From NCBI GenBank assembly GCA_963576725.1, contig OY755252.1:25812722-25876721 (forward strand): a DNA stretch of 64,000 nt. The letters are read 5' to 3'. The notes beneath the pieces were generated by a model. That model had not been told where the DNA came from and did no database searches. It saw only the letters and a list, made by a program, of their open reading frames with translations. Position 1 is the stretch's first letter. Every line of letters starts with the position of its first letter. The translations under genes were made by a program, and so were the position numbers. The DNA comes from Azorinus chamasolen (Eukaryota; Mollusca; Bivalvia; Cardiida; Solecurtidae). Positions 24,215-34,344 of this stretch are shown piece by piece.

Positions 24215-25540
24215 ACGCCTCAAAGCTTTTTTTATCTATAGTAGAACATGTGGCATCTTCTGTTTGCAAAATTATCTTTCATTTCTTTTCTAAAACCACT
24301 TTTCAAAAACTGTTCAGCGTCTCATCTGTATCCAAACAGTTAGCAGAGGTAGTCAATGATCGGCCCACAGTAGGTGTACATACATCGCATTGTAAACGTA
24401 TTTCTAAACCGTGTTCCAGGGGAGTTTCTAACAGGAAAATCGGTCAGCGTCCTTCCAATAAACATGATCATAAATGGCGGTCAAGACTGACAACTGTGAT
24501 AATATATCATGCTGTAAACAAGAAAACCATTGATGCAAAGCATCAAAGGGCGCGAATGGAGTTGGATAACAGCAAAGGAGAAATAAAACATGGCATTTAC
24601 AGTCTGTACTTGCAAACCTACCAAAATGTGCCCAAACATCCAGAAATAATTTGTTCATGTATGGAAAAGCAGTATATGGAAAAACCATGGAATGGAGAAG
24701 ACAATATATTTCATGTGTTTGATATAAAACGTTTTGCCGATGTAATAGTGTTTATTCGTGTGGGGGTTATTGTAGGAACATTCTGATCAGGGCCTGCCCT
24801 GTTTGCATATGAATATGGTTCTGCAATTTCTGCCATGGCTTAAAACCCCTATGTCATGATGTCTTTATTTCTTTCATGAATAGCTATGGAGTAAAGTGTT
24901 AAAGTATAATATTATTATGACAGTATTGTTTGTTACTGCAAAAATATGAATATTTAATTTTCAGAAGATCAGTGGATATCCAGGAGGAGCCCTCTGATCA
25001 GGATCTGCACTCTTTGCCGTTCAAAACACGTATACACTTTCATACTGAATGGACTCTATTACTAGATACTGAATCAAAGCGTTAATGCCTTTACATGGCG
25101 GAGAATGTGAATAAGGAGAAATGGGATTCAATACACAACAAGTAAACAGTGTAGACGGTGAAACTCTGCTTATTTACACATATAGCATGAGGGTGACCGT
25201 GACGTATGCAGGTATTATCAGGGTTTAACCATTTAACTCATGATTATTTATATAAAGAATATGGCATCATGAATATATGTTATCAGAAATTGTGTGATGG
25301 TATATGAACATATTCCTGTTAGCATCGCAGAGACCCTAGAATTATATCTATATAATTCCATCAGCAAACAGAGCAGATCCTTTGAGGGGCCGACTGATTT
25401 GGGTCTGCTTTGCTTGTACAGGCGTGAAAAGACATATTATATATACTGAGCCCCGGGGTTAACTTGTCTTTCATATGCTAATTCGGATTAAGTAAAGGGT
25501 CGTATGCGAAGTATATGAAGCGAGTTGGTTTTGATTCAGT
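24215..25540. other. No gene seen; MITE fragments
   Basis: Contains hairpin-arm remnants (TCTGATCAGGGCCTGCCCTG at about 24783; AGCAAACAGAGCAGATCC near 25360). A long open frame at 24121-24786 has no recognisable domain and starts inside the pogo-like element. Confidence 0.5.
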
Positions 25541-25543
25541 TTT

Positions 25544-27131
25544 TAGCTCACCAGAGCACAAAGTGCTCAAGGTGAGCTATTGTGATACCCCTGTGTCCGG
25601 CGTCCGTCGTCCGTCTGTCCGTCTGTCCGTCTGTCTGTCTGTCCGTCTGTCCGTCTGTCTGTCCGTCAACAATTTCAAACGACTTCTTCTCTGAAACCGA
25701 CTGCCCAATTTTAACCAAACTTGGTCAGATACATACTGTGGGTGGGTGCTTCAAAAGTTGTTAAAAGATAGTGGGTGGGGCCATCGGTCTTGTTGCCATG
25801 GCAACCGTACACAATATCTAGAAAAATCTTCTTCTCCAGAATGACTGGTCCGATTTGAATATAGTTTTCACCAAAATGTTTCTCAGTTGATAGACTTCAA
25901 AAGGTGTTAAAGAATTTTGATCCGGTAAAAAACATGGCCGCCAGAAGGCGTGGTCATTTTTTCCATATATGGTAATATAGAATTTTCATAGGAAAATCTT
26001 TAAAAATCTTCTTCTCTGAAACTGAAAGGCCTAGACCTTTGATATTTGGTATGTAGCATGATCTTATGGTCCTCTACAAAGATTGTTCAAATAATGCCCC
26101 CCGGGCCAAAAATGACCCCGCCCAAAGGCTTATCAGTTTTTCATAGGAAAATCTTTAAAAATCTTCTTCTCTGAAACTGTAAGGCCTAGACCTTTGATAT
26201 TTGGTATGTAGCATGATCTAATGGTCCTCTATAAAAGTGGTTCAAATTATGACCCCCGGGCCAAAAATGGCCCCGCCCAAGGACTTATCAGTTTTTCATA
26301 GGAAAATCTTTAAAAATCTTCTTCTCTGAAACTGTAAGGCCTAGACCTTTGATATTTGGTATGTAGCATGATCTTATGGTCCTCTACAAATATTGTTCAA
26401 ATTATGACCCCTGGGCCAAAAATGGTCCTGCCCAAGGGCTTATCAGTTTTTCATAGGAAAATCTTTAAAAATCTCCTTCTCTGAAACTGTAAAGCCTAGA
26501 CCTTTGATATTTGGTATGTAGCATGATCTAATGGTCCTCTATAAAAGTGGTTCAAATTATGACCCCATGCAGGCCAAAAATGGCCCCGCCCAAGGGCTTA
26601 TCAGTTTTTCATAGGAAAATCTTTAAAAATCTCCTTCTCTGAAACTGTAAGGCCTAGACCTTTGATATTTGGTATGTAGCATGATCTTATGGTCCTCTAC
26701 AAATATTGTTCAAATTATGACCCCCGTGCCAAAACTGGCCCCACCCAAGGGCTTATCAGTTTTTCATTGGAAAATCTTTAAAAATCTACTGAAACTGTAA
26801 GGCCTAGACCATTGATATTTGTTGTGACTAACATGATCTAATGGTCCTCTACAAATATGTAGCTGTTGCTTGTGGTCCTCTGCCAAGAATGTTTAACTTA
26901 TGACCCTGACCACTGGGCAAAACTTATCCCTGCCTCAGGGCTTATCAGTTTTTCATGGGAAAAATATGAAATATTATTTTTCTCTGAAACCATAAGGCTT
27001 AGACCTTTAATTAATGGCATACTGCTTTGTTTGTGGTTCTCTACCAAGGTTGTCCACATGATTTCTTGTGGTCAAAATGGCCCAGCCCCTGGGGTTATCT
27101 CAGGTGAGCGCTTCAGGGCCTCATGACCCTC
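25544..27131 (+). repeat. Dispersed repeat with ~155-bp internal tandem units
   Basis: Opens with hairpin AGCTCACCAGAGCAC-AAA-GTGCTCAAGGTGAGCT (25544-25577), then (GTCCGTCT)n at 25608-25665. About six units follow, each with TTTTTCATAGGAAAATCTTT, TTCTCTGAAACTGTAAGGCC and TTTGATATTTGGTATGTAGC. Unit starts (TATCAG) at about 26131, 26285, 26441, 26599 and 26753 give periods of 154-158 bp; the last unit is diverged. Ends CTCAGGTGAGCGCTTCAGGG. From memory, elements with these end motifs are widespread in bivalves; class uncertain. Confidence 0.75.
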
Positions 27132-27414
27132 ATGTTTATAAATATTAATACGTTTAGACAACTCGATGCAAAACGAATTACATGTTTCCAAAGTCTTGTG
27201 ATTTTTAATGAATATTCAAACCATTAAAAGTTCTTTTTTGTGATTATTACTTCAAATTTCAACTTTGTATGGCTTTATGACACCTTTAACCTGCAGTTTC
27301 ACACATTTAACTGCCTAAAGTAAAATTATTTTCGTATATAAAGTACCTGTGGTATGTGGGATTTCCAATGACATACTGTCAATGCAGACGCCTTTGTTCA
27401 AAGTCTGAGTTCGT

Positions 27415-27650
27415 TCTTAAGTTTTTGATTCATTCTCAGTGTTGTTATACCTTCTGATCCTTCGAGATCATGAATTTCAGTACTTCTTGTTCTGAAAATT
27501 GAATACCGCTTAAGCCGGTGCTAGGGGGCGTGAGCAGTGTTGCACTTTCAATTACTGCTCATGAACAGACTCAATAAAACCGAGTCTGCAATTTTCTGTT
27601 TTTGTGTTGCAATGTTTGCTTTCGGGGGATCACCACCCTTCAGAATCTAT
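27415..27650. repeat. Dispersed repeat, CAGTGTTGTTATA family
   Basis: Shares TTCTCAGTGTTGTTATA, GCTTAAGCCGGTGCTA and TTTGCTTTCGGGGGATCACC with 45242-45600. The last motif also appears inverted at about 63920-63950. Non-coding. Confidence 0.65.
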
Positions 27651-27835
27651 TAAAAAGCGTTATAAGCATGGACCCAGACTTTCGGTTACAAGCCGATTCA
27701 ATCCAAATGAGACCCAAAGTAACTCGATGTATCATCAGGATCCATGCTGTTTGATACTCGTCAGTATTTCTGAAAAGCTTGAACGAATCTGAAGTAGGCA
27801 TAGCTGACCCAGATCCGAGTTTGGACTGAAATTTT

Positions 27836-28082
27836 TTAACCCTTTCCCTGATGAATATTCATATAGGAAATAATGACGTCATAAAAACTGATAAGATTAG
27901 TTTTATAATGGCTTATGAACACATGACATTTTGACTCAGGACAAAGCTGTAGAATCAGATCTATATTACAACCTAAGCAAACAGAGCAGACCCTGATCAG
28001 ACGGCTCCTATAGGAGCCGTATGATATGGGTCTACTTTGTTTGCTGATGCGTTAAATGCACTGACATAAAGGAAAGGGTTAA
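27836..28082. mobile_element. TTAA-type MITE
   Basis: TTAACCCTTTCCCTGATGAA to AAAGGAAAGGGTTAA. Hairpin at 27977-28044 around GGCTCCTATAGGAGCC. Confidence 0.85.
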
Positions 28083-28617
28083 GTACGATAAGGGTTGATA
28101 AAACAGTTATTGGTTATCATGAAATGTCACAGGTTGGTCAAACAAATATAGTTATCCATATAAGTGCATTAGCTAGCTCTTCCTTGTGTATATACATGCC
28201 CATACCTGTACCACAGGTTACAGTATCAAGCTGAATAATTGGTATGTATCTACATGTGGAAAATTATACTGTATTCAGTTGAACAGAAAACAAACAAATA
28301 TCCGTTTAGGGCGATTTTGAAGAAAAAAATGAAACCAAACGATATCAAGCAAACAAAAGACCATATTCCGATTTAGTATAGGAGCCGTCACATCGGGTCT
28401 GCTCTGTTTGCTAATGGAATTTCATAAATATGTTTCTTTACTTTCTATAATGGCAACAATGCTCCACTGTCCATGTGTCATTATAACTATTTTGTCCACG
28501 AATACTCAGTAGGTATTGAAATTTGATATTAACATAGAACAGAACAGGGAAAGGGTTAACATGCAAACCAATGTTTACTCCTTCCATTCTTTTGCCATAA
28601 TATAAATGTATTCATGA

Positions 28618-28840
28618 ATCTACCTGTACCGTTTGCATCTTGAAGCTTCCTGTAACGTTTGCTTCTCGAGTCTACATGTAATGTTTGCTCCTTGGAGTAA
28701 CGTTTGCCTGTTTAAACTACGTGCAACGTTTGTTCCATGAAGCTAGTGTAACGTTTACTGCTTGAAGCTACCTGTGCCTTTTGCTCCTTGAGGCTGCATG
28801 TGACGCTGGTTCCTTGAAACTACCTGTAACGTTTGGTCAT
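28618..28840. repeat. ~28-bp minisatellite (GTAACGTTTGCTCCTTGAAG)
   Basis: About seven imperfect units of CTACCTGTAACGTTTGCTCC plus TTGAAG. Confidence 0.75.
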
Positions 28841-28938
28841 TGATTGTTTTTTTGTAAATATTGACACTTATCTTAACCCTGTCCCTGTTCTATGTCTATT
28901 CCAAACTTCAATACATGCTGTATGTTTCATGGACGAAA

Positions 28939-29280
28939 TACAGCTGAACATCGATATATCGAACTCGGATAACTCGAATTTCGAGATAACTCGAGCTTAA
29001 TGTTCGGTCCTTCCAAAATGTAAAATACAGGAATGTTTTAAATTGTATTACTACATATATCTAGGAACACATGTGACAGCTTAACGTAGTATGTATAGTA
29101 TTACACCATAAGCAAGTAATGCTGAAAGCTCAAAAAGAAGCTATCAGCATTTCTTTAGACCTGCATTAAGCTGTGAACTTGAGAAATTGTCCAGATTAAA
29201 AATGGGATGATTCAAACCTCTGTTATCTCGAAGTAATTTCTATGGTACCTTGAAGCTCAATATATGAAAGTTCAACTGTA
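28939..29280. mobile_element. Tigger-like MITE
   Basis: TACAGCTGAACATCGATATA to TATGAAAGTTCAACTGTA, with CTCGAACTCGGATAACTCGA near the left end. The centre has GTAATGCTGAAAGCTC and GAAGCTATCAGCATT. CAGTTGAAC-TCGAA ends resemble pogo/Tigger termini. Confidence 0.75.
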
Positions 29281-29639
29281 TTTATAATGAAGTATGCAAG
29301 GTTGAACAGTGTAACCATTTTAGAAAGTAATGAAACAGATCTATTAAATTTCATTAGCAAAACGAGCAGACCCTGATCAGACGTCTCCTATAGAATCCGT
29401 CTGATTTGGGTCAACTCTCTGTACCACTGCATGAAAAGGCGTTTTTGTGAAAGGAAATGGTTAAACTGTTATATCGTATCATCTAAGTTGTTGAGAAACT
29501 ACTGACTGAATTTGATTAGACATTGAAACACTCGGCGTCTCATCGGGGTCCAAACCGATTGTACAACGCAAGTACCGTTACAAATGATGCATTTATTGGA
29601 TATGGAAAACACGTGTCCTGCTCAAATGCATGCATGTAT

Positions 29640-29855
29640 TCAACCGTTAATCTCTTTTGGGAAGATATTTGATTACATTTGCCAAGAGATTAGATCCAGG
29701 CGAGACACTGTGTAAATCGGTTTCTCAATCGTTTTCAGTTCGCTTGACATTCACTCTGGTTGTGTTTACTGAATAGAAATGAAAGAAAACTCAAAAGTTG
29801 AAAACCCAAAACTAACGTAGACGACATCTTCAACCAACATACGACGTTGTTTATG
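29640..29855. repeat. Degenerate sixth unit of the TTAA array
   Basis: Weak matches in the expected order: TTAGATCCAGGCGAGACACT, then TGAAAGAAAACTCAAAAGTT, then GACGACATCTTCAACC, directly before the intact array. Confidence 0.45.
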
Positions 29856-30981
29856 TTAGCTCTTTCGCCGCCAATGTCGCATCTATGATTATCTATGCAA
29901 ACAGTTTGGATCCAGATGAGACGCCGAGTAACTCGGCGTCTCATCAGGTTCCAACCTGTTTGTTACTGTGACTGTTTCTTGAAACAAAAATGAAGAAAAA
30001 TAAAATTTGAAAAATTGTAGCAGAGAACAAAGTTTGCAGACGACAAAAGTTTGCAGACGACAAAAGTTTGCAGCTAAATAGTTAACCCTTTCGCCGCCAA
30101 TGTCGCATCTATGATTATCTATGCAAACAATTTGGATCCAGATGAGACGCCGAGTAACTCGGCGTCTCATCAGGTTCCAACCTGTTTGTTACTGTGACTG
30201 TTTCTTGAAACAAAAATGAAGAAAAATTAAATTTGAAAAATTGTAGCAGAGAACAAAGTTTGCAGACGACAAAAGTTTGCAGACGACAAAATTTGCAGCT
30301 AAATAGTTAACCCTTTCGCCGCCAATGTCGCATCTATGATTATCTATGCAAACAGTTTGGATCCAGATGAGAGAGACGCCGTGTTACTCGGCGTCTCATC
30401 AGGTTCCAAACTGTTTGTTACTGTGACTGTTTCTTGAAACAAAAATAAAGAAACATAAAAATTGAAAAATTGTAGCAGAGAACAAAGTTTGCAGACGACA
30501 AAATTTTGCAGACGACAAAAGTTTGCAGCTAAATAGTTAACCCTTTCGCCGCCAATGTCGCATCTATGATTATCTATGCAAACAGTTTGGATCCAGATGA
30601 GAGAGACGCCGTGTTACTCGGCGTCTCATCAGGTTCCAACCTGTTTGTTACTGTGACTGTTTCTTGAAACAAAAATGAAGAAAAATAAAATTTGAAAAAT
30701 TGTAGCAGAGAACAAAGTTTGCAGACGACAAAAGTTTGCAGACGACAAAAGTTTGCAGCTAAATAGTTAACCCTTTCGCTGCCAATGCCGGATCTGTGAT
30801 TGCCTATGCAAACAGTTTGGATCCAGATGAGACGCCGAGTAACTCGGCGTCTCATCAGGATCCAAACTGTTTGTTACTGTTACTATGTTTTTGAAATAAA
30901 AATGAAGAAAATCAAAAAAATGAAAATTTGTAGCAAACGACAAAGTTAGCAGACAACAGAGTTTGGCAGCTAAATAGTTAA
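29856..30981. repeat. Head-to-tail array of five TTAA-type MITEs
   Basis: TTAA (first copy TTAG) at 29856, 30082, 30307, 30537, 30767 and 30978 gives units of 226, 225, 230, 230 and 211 bp. Each unit starts CCCTTTCGCCGCCAATGTCG (the last is CGCTGCC), carries the hairpin GTTTGGATCCAGATGAGACG / CGTCTCATCAGGTTCCAACC, and ends GTTTGCAGCTAAATAG. Single elements of the family occur at 48149 and 48368, so the array is a MITE turned into a satellite. Confidence 0.85.
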
Positions 30982-31590
30982 AGGTTCAGTTACATGTGCA
31001 CTAGTAGTAATTTAGCTATGCGGTTAGCTCGTTTCTAAAAAACAGACACGTGATTAGTTTATGTCTAAACCAGTAATTAGAGTACACATGTAAAGTGCAT
31101 GCAAACCTATCAGCTAATAAATGTGCATGATGTCATTATATCTTAGATGAATATTCACGAGGTAAAGGCTAAGACATGTTATGCTTTGTCAGGTTGTACT
31201 TTAATAGCATGGTATGTTACATTATATTGGTTGTCATTTTTTCCATGTTTTGTTATGTTTCGGTATGTTATGTTAGGTTACGTTACATGTCATCATATAA
31301 CGATGCATCAAATGAATATTCATTATTACATACGTGAATATTCTTTAAACTTCATAAAATAGTTCAAATAGTATTACTTCACAAGGTGTTTTTGTTGTTT
31401 TGTCCCCTCAAAACTCACGTTATTTAAAGGCTGCAGAATAATGTCATCTGCTCAATCTTCATTTACTTCTGAGTGTTCTGAAGTTTTGTTCAAAAAGCAT
31501 AATCCCAGCATCATACAGATTTCACCCAGGTTAGACGCCGAGTAATAGGGCGTCTAATCAGGATCTAAACCGCCTGCATTGGTAATCACA

Positions 31591-31913
31591 TACAGTTGAA
31601 CTTCGATGTCTCGAACTCGGATAACTCGAACTTCGGGATAATTCGAACAAAAAGTTCAGCCCTTCCAAAACTTACAAGACAGAATTGCTCTAAAATGTAT
31701 CGCTACAGATATTTAGAAACACGTTTGACAGCTTAATACAGATCTAAAATAATGCTAAAAGCTTCTACAGGAGCTTTCAGCATTACTTTAGACCTGTTTC
31801 AAGATGTGGCCTTGAGAAATTGTTCAGAATAGAACTCGGATGATTCGAACTTCTGTTATCTCGAACTAATGTGTATGGTCTCTTGAAGTTCGAGTTATCG
31901 AAATTCAACTGTA
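31591..31913. mobile_element. Tigger-like MITE
   Basis: TACAGTTGAACTTCGATGTC to GAGTTATCGAAATTCAACTGTA. Central hairpin: AATGCTAAAAGCTTCTACAG then GAGCTTTCAGCATT. Same family as 28939-29280. Confidence 0.8.
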
Positions 31914-33044
31914 TGTGACATTGGCAGCTTTTCAAGGCGGCGTCTGATCAGGGACTTAACCTTTAGTCTCGAACTCTACTTCTATATATGTGCTTTATTC
32001 CTTTGAAATTTGCATTTATTTATCTTATTTCTTTATTTTACCGAATTATTCGACAAAATTGTTTTGCAGACGATAATTAGAAAGTTGGCTCCAAAAGCCT
32101 TAAGACAGGTTATATACTGTAATTGCAAAGGGCTTGAAACACTGGTCTATACATTCGGTGTTTCATCTGGATCCAAAGAGCTTGTAAAGGTCACAATGGA
32201 AGCATTAATACTTTGAAAACGAAATTTATTTCCAAGAATCAACTTCTGTTGCATGTGTTGTCCAATTGTCCTTCTTGTCCGTAATAAATATACATGTGTT
32301 TATAAATTACAGGGATTAGGTCATGGTATATGTCAAAGATCCAACTTCAAATAACATATAAGGAAGCAAGATTGATAATTATGCCAGAATCCTTTTATTG
32401 ACTGAATTTGTATAATTGTACACATGTACCCATGCAATGGAACATTAAGACATGGAAAACACTGAAAATTATGCAGTAAATGTTGAGTTTAGATACTGTT
32501 AGGCAGGTGGCTGCCTTATGCAGAGTGCAAGTCATGCAGAAAACTCATAGAGGGGTGTTCTGCATGACTTTCGTCCTGCAATAACCGGCCACCTGTCTCC
32601 TTGGTCAATATCTATACTATATTTAACATCCAATTTAGAGGTTTTTACTTTTTACTATAGTTTCGTAGTTGTATTAGCAAACAGGACAACAAGCCCTGAT
32701 GTAAAATGTCTTTATAAAGTAATAGGTTAAATAAGCGACCATTCACTAGACTGAATACTGAATAGATATTGAGATGTGAGCCCTTATTCCCGCTAAGATC
32801 AATATAACTCCCAGTTTCAAACAGCCTGGATCTCGATGAGACACCGAGTAACTCGGCGTCTCATCAGGATCAAATCTGTTTGAAACTCGGCCAACAGTTT
32901 CTCAATATCTTGAACATATCAGAAAGAAAGTGAACCAATGCACCAGGTTAGACTATTTCAGTATACGTTAACCTTCATAACAGGGTAAAACTGATTTTTG
33001 ATTAGCCCTTTACTGTATGAATATTCGTGTAAGAAATAATAATA
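31914..33044. other. No gene seen; decayed MITEs
   Basis: Includes a decayed pogo-like element at about 32485-32660 (GGCAGGTGGCTGCCTTATGC, GTTCTGCATGACTTTCGTCC) and a GACACCGAGTAACTCGGCGTC hairpin at about 32815-32885 of the GGATCCAGATGAG type. Confidence 0.55.
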
Positions 33045-33252
33045 TACAGTAAAACCTCTCTATAACGGCCACTAAATTACATCAAGTATTTTGTGATAAA
33101 GGCGGGTGGCTGCTTATAGCAAGGCGAAAGTAAAACAGAACGCTCCTATAGGAGCGTTCTGTTTTACTATCACCTTGCTTTAAGCAGCCACCTGCCCTAA
33201 ATACCAACTAATTAACACAATTTAGTGGTCGTTATAGAGAGGTTTTACTGTA
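33045..33252. mobile_element. pogo-like MITE, ATAACGGCC subfamily
   Basis: Complete: TACAGTAAAACCTCTCTATA to TATAGAGAGGTTTTACTGTA. The whole element folds end to end, apex CGCTCCTATAGGAGCG, with only short unpaired stretches. Confidence 0.9.
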
Positions 33253-33259
33253 ACGCATA

Positions 33260-33498
33260 TTAACCCCTTTCTCCATATATACACAGTTCTACGCCTTTGC
33301 AAACATAGTGGACCCAGATCAGACGGCTCCTATAGCAGCCGTCTGATCAGTGTCTACTCTGTGTGCTTATGGAATAATATGACAAACACTTTCTGCACAT
33401 GGCCAAAACATTCACGCGTCCATGTGCAATAATGAAACTTCTATCTAATAATATTTATGATGTCATTATTTCATGATATTCACGGAGTAAAGGTTTAA
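33260..33498. mobile_element. TTAA-type MITE
   Basis: TTAACCCCTTTCTCCATATA to CACGGAGTAAAGGTTTAA, hairpin at 33298-33366. It begins 8 bp after the pogo-like element ends. Confidence 0.7.
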
Positions 33499-33591
33499 AC
33501 GTTTATAGTGACATTTGAAGAAGTAAGTTCCTGATCTGGGTATACCCCGTTTGTAAATGCGTTAAAGTCGTATGCATGGAATACAGGGTTA

Positions 33592-33799
33592 TACAGTATA
33601 ACATCTCTTAACCGGAATTCTAGTAGATAATAATTTAGATACTTTTAGGCAGGTGGCTGCTTAATGCAGGGTGAAAGTCATGCAGAAAGCTCCTCTAGGA
33701 GCTTTCTGCATGACTTTCACCCTGCATTAAGCTGCCACCTGTCTCCAAGACCGATATTCATACTAATTTTAACTGCCGGTTAAGAGAGGTTTTACTGTA
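33592..33799. mobile_element. pogo-like MITE, CCGGAATTCTAG subfamily
   Basis: TACAGTATAACATCTCTTAA to GTTAAGAGAGGTTTTACTGTA. The hairpin is perfect at its core: TGCAGGGTGAAAGTCATGCA and AAGCTCCTCTAGGAGCTT. Confidence 0.9.
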
Positions 33800-34236
33800 C
33801 ATCAAAAGACAAGATGCAGCAGCATATTTTTTGTTGTCTTGTATTAAGCGACACTCTGTCTTATCCGTCACATGTTAATGCAATTGATAAAAGAATAGAC
33901 CCTTATCAGATGGATCTTGTTGGAGTCGTCTGGTCATATCCAGACGTTTACATATGAAATAGTGTAGATGTTGTTCTAGTTTCCGTCGTGGTCAAATACT
34001 CGTACTACCACAATGAATATTCAGCTCATTAATATTTATAAGTTCGTTAATTCTTACACGAATGTTCATGAAGTTAATTGGACTCCATTTGAATGGTCGA
34101 CTATTGATGATATTTATGTTGTAAAGATATTATATAATGTCAGATGCGAACCCTTGCTGTATAGCATGCACCAAGTGCCTGTGGAGTATAGCAAGCACTG
34201 AGTGCACATGGTCAGCATTCAGGATTACACGTGTAA

Positions 34237-34344
34237 TCACTCGCTCCAAGGAACTTTCAGCACGACCTTCACTCCGTAGTTGGTACTCAAGGGCAGTTGG
34301 CCGACGGGGGAAGACACTGCGGACTGCCACTGCGTAAGCACTCT
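34237..34344 (-). CDS. EEP-like gene, coding exon 9 (C-terminus)
   Basis: Acceptor CGTGTTTTACAG, phase 0, stop TGA at 34237-34239. Encodes RVLTQWQSAV and LPLSTNYGVKVVLKV, ending PWSE. LSTNYGV aligns with the family's closing motif LSDHYGV, with both catalytic residues replaced. The other frames through this stretch lack any family match. Confidence 0.8.
   Translation of the reverse strand, partial: RVLTQWQSAVSSPVGQLPLSTNYGVKVVLKVPWSE

Noticed and set aside
24121..24786. 221-residue open frame
   Set aside because: Begins inside a pogo-like element, has no recognisable domain and no supporting splice context; probably chance.
25582..25764. 60-residue frame rich in Ser-Val-Cys-Pro
   Set aside because: Product of the (GTCCGTCT)n microsatellite.
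29735..30855. Repeated open frames starting MRRRVTRRLIWIQ
   Set aside because: They are the translation of the MITE hairpin arm (GACGCCGAGTTACTCGGCGTC) and recur at every copy, including 18345 and 48064.
29856..30981. CRISPR array
   Set aside because: Repeats are 211-230 bp whole MITEs with no unique spacers, in an animal-type genome.
34130..34337. Alternative 66-residue frames on both strands around exon 9
   Set aside because: Only the phase-0 frame continues exon 8, matches the EEP C-terminus and ends in a stop; the others have no family match.
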